The position numbers and the translations under genes are program-made. Positions 31,073-32,856 of a DNA stretch of 32,856 nt are shown here, one piece after another; the stretch's first letter is position 1, and the number at the start of each line of letters is the position of its first letter. The stretch lies in assembly GCA_023150345.1 (NCBI GenBank), contig JAKLLB010000048.1, positions 1 through 32,856 on the forward strand, written 5' to 3'. This DNA comes from Aquabacterium sp. (GTDB taxonomy: Bacteria > Pseudomonadota > Gammaproteobacteria > Burkholderiales > Burkholderiaceae_C). The notes below the pieces were generated by a model. The model ran no database searches and was not told the origin of the DNA. It was given only the letters and a program-made list of their open reading frames with translations.

Positions 31073-32856
31073 ATGCAGACATCGGGCATCTACAAGATTG
31101 ACGGATTGCTGAGTGACAACCCCGGGCTGTGGCAAGGGGCGTCCAACACCGTTTACTACTCATTCAGTCTGCCGACCGTTGGCGGCGTGTCAAACGTCAC
31201 AGCGTGCACGGGTGAGCAACAGGCAGCTGTGGCGGATGTCCTGGCATACGTGGGCGACATCACCGGCATCAACTTTGTTCAGGGCACCGGCTACTACGCG
31301 AGCAACGGGATCCACTTTGCGCAAGGCGACATCGACAGTAGCGGCTCCAACGGGAGGTGTGAGTTCAACGGAGGCACGTCGTTCGACATCGTGCTGGATC
31401 CGTTCACGTACGCGAACATGGCAACCTGGGGGACGGGCTACGGCCGGCAGGTCCTGCTGCACGAGATTGGACACGCCCTGGGGCTTGACCACCCCAGTTT
31501 GCCGGCCGGCGAGAACAACACGACGTTCACGGTGATGTCGTACAACTGGGTCGGCGGGGCCAAGTCGAACTACAGCACCTACGACCTCTACGCCCTTTCC
31601 TGGATCTACGGCGGTGACGGCATCGGCGGCACCTGGGGCGTCAATTCCACCAACGGGCCCGTAGCGCCGCCGGAGCTCTACCCGCCCATCACCCACACCA
31701 TCAGCGCGGCGCAAACCCGCCTGTCCGAAGACGCGGCCAGCTACAGCTTCACCGTCACCCGCACGGGCAACGTCAGTGTGGCCACCACGGTCGCCTGGGC
31801 GATCAGCGGCGCCGTGGACGCCGCGGACTTCGGGGGCACCCTGCCCGCGGGCGTCGTGAGTTTTGGCAGCGGCGAACTCACCAAGACCGTCACCTTCAAC
31901 GCCACCAACGACGAGCTTGCGGAGGCCGACGAGGTCTTTGCCGTCACCCTGGGCGCGCGCACCGGCAACGGCGCCATCCTGGGCGATGCCACCAGCGTGA
32001 CCTACACCCTGGCTGACGACGACACCCCGCCGGTGATCCACATCTCCAGCGCCCAGGCGAGCGAAGGAAGCGCCAGCAGCGCCGAGATGGTGTTCACCGT
32101 CAGCCGCACCGGCAACCTGGGCAAGCCCTCGGATGTGAACTGGTCATACGTCAGTGGCTCGGCCTCGGCCGATGACTTCGCCGGCGGCGTGCCCACGGGC
32201 GGCACGGTGAGCTTCGCCGCGGGCGAGAGCAGCCGCACCATCGCCGTGGGCATCGCCGGCGACACCCGCATCGAGCCCGACGAGACCTTCTTCCTGCAGA
32301 TCACACCCACCCGCTTCGGCACCGCAGGCACCAGCCAGGGCCAGGGCCTCATCGTCAACGACGACGTCGACCAGACCTTCAGCATCGCCGCGCGCAGTGC
32401 CAGCCTCATCGAAGGCCACAGCGGCACCCAGCCGGTGGAGTTCGTCGTCACCCGCAGCGGCAACACCAGCGCCGCGGCCACCGTGGGCTGGGCGCGCGAA
32501 GGCAGCATCGGCGCCGACGACCTGGTCACGGCACCGGCCAATGGCAGCCTGAGCTTCGGCCCCGGACAGACCAGCCAGATCATCCGCTTCGACGTGCGTG
32601 GCGACACCCGCGTCGAAGGCGACGAGAGCCTGACCATCCGGCTGGTGGCCGTCAACGGCCTGGGCGCCGGGTTGGGCACGCCCACTCAGGCCGCCACCAC
32701 CGTCATCAGCGACGACCCCAAGGGCCTGGTGACGGCCAGCATCGCGCGCACCAGCGTCAACGAAGGCGCCGCCGGCACCACGCTCACCCACAGCTTCACC
32801 CTGACCCGCGGCGGCAATCTCGGCGATGCGGCCACCATCGCCTGGAGCGTGGGCGG
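31073..32856 (+). CDS. Metzincin (serralysin-like) protease with Calx-beta-like repeats, 5' part (3' end outside window)
   Basis: The frame runs from the ATG at 31073 (AAGGGA upstream at 31054-31059) through the window end, giving at least 594 residues. The N-terminal domain (about 1-185) is a metzincin: HEIGHALGLDH (130-140) is the HExxHxxGxxH zinc site and VMSYN (Met155) is the Met-turn, and the following YDLYALSWIYG is as in serralysins. Next come Calx-beta-like repeats of 115-118 residues, each with an FTVTRTGN-type strand (Phe at residues 226, 341, 457, 575); three are complete and a fourth has begun. Calx-beta repeats occur in large calcium-dependent surface and adhesion proteins. No signal peptide is seen, so export by a type I system with a C-terminal signal is likely. 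Codon choice shifts after about 31620 toward GGC and ACC, which may show that the protease and repeat parts have different histories. Confidence 0.85.
   Translation, partial: MQTSGIYKIDGLLSDNPGLWQGASNTVYYSFSLPTVGGVSNVTACTGEQQAAVADVLAYVGDITGINFVQGTGYYASNGIHFAQGDIDSSGSNGRCEFNGGTSFDIVLDPFTYANMATWGTGYGRQVLLHEIGHALGLDHPSLPAGENNTTFTVMSYNWVGGAKSNYSTYDLYALSWIYGGDGIGGTWGVNSTNGPVAPPELYPPITHTISAAQTRLSEDAASYSFTVTRTGNVSVATTVAWAISGAVDAADFGGTLPAGVVSFGSGELTKTVTFNATNDELAEADEVFAVTLGARTGNGAILGDATSVTYTLADDDTPPVIHISSAQASEGSASSAEMVFTVSRTGNLGKPSDVNWSYVSGSASADDFAGGVPTGGTVSFAAGESSRTIAVGIAGDTRIEPDETFFLQITPTRFGTAGTSQGQGLIVNDDVDQTFSIAARSASLIEGHSGTQPVEFVVTRSGNTSAAATVGWAREGSIGADDLVTAPANGSLSFGPGQTSQIIRFDVRGDTRVEGDESLTIRLVAVNGLGAGLGTPTQAATTVISDDPKGLVTASIARTSVNEGAAGTTLTHSFTLTRGGNLGDAATIAWSVG

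Noticed and set aside
1-32856. CRISPR arrays, tRNA or rRNA genes, insertion sequences, integrase and attachment sites
   Set aside because: I looked for regular repeats, cloverleaf-like segments, transposase motifs and terminal inverted repeats and found none that hold up.

Overview
The window is GC-rich (about two thirds G+C by eye) and gene-dense, and every convincing gene lies on the + strand. Codon use, gene families and layout suggest a mobile or formerly mobile element (integrative conjugative element or plasmid) in a betaproteobacterium, most likely Burkholderiales. That placement is inference: there is no rRNA, tRNA, integrase or replication gene here to fix it.

Region 1 (1-2140) holds the end of a TraD-type coupling protein, an unrecognised gene and a DUF4400-type membrane protein. 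Region 2 (2252-15322) is a P-type (Trb/VirB-like) type IV secretion system in the Ti-plasmid order trbB-C-D-E-J-L-F-G-I. Between trbL and trbF it carries an insert: two small membrane-protein genes and a large membrane-anchored tandem AAA+ ATPase. No trbK-like or trbH-like lipoprotein gene is seen.

Region 3 (15312-28243 or 29354) is an R64/IncI-like type IV pilus system: a VirB9-like/OmpA-like/TcpQ-like chimera, a second TcpQ-like protein, lipoprotein secretin PilN, PilP, PilO, assembly ATPase PilQ, PilR, three tandem PilS-like prepilins, a divergent PilT-like ATPase, a PilM-like protein, a PilV-like minor pilin and a canonical PilT-like ATPase. It overlaps the end of trbI, so the two machines are joined in one transcription unit or nearly so. 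Region 4 (29367 to the end) holds an unknown gene, a secreted glycine-rich protein with an 11-G tract in its coding sequence, and the start of a large metzincin protease with Calx-beta-like repeats that runs off the window.

A nearly identical 23-24 bp element, G6-T4 followed by CGACATCCGCAGG, occurs three times in the same orientation: before trbB, before trbF and before the middle pilin gene. These are the three longest or best-placed gaps of the cluster, so the element is a strong candidate for a shared regulatory signal that ties secretion and pilus genes together.

Working model (inference): the Trb machine moves DNA or protein, the pilus provides mating contact, and the chimera at 15312 links the two outer-membrane assemblies. 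No relaxase, oriT, prepilin peptidase, lytic transglycosylase or shufflon recombinase is visible, so these must come from outside the window or from the host.
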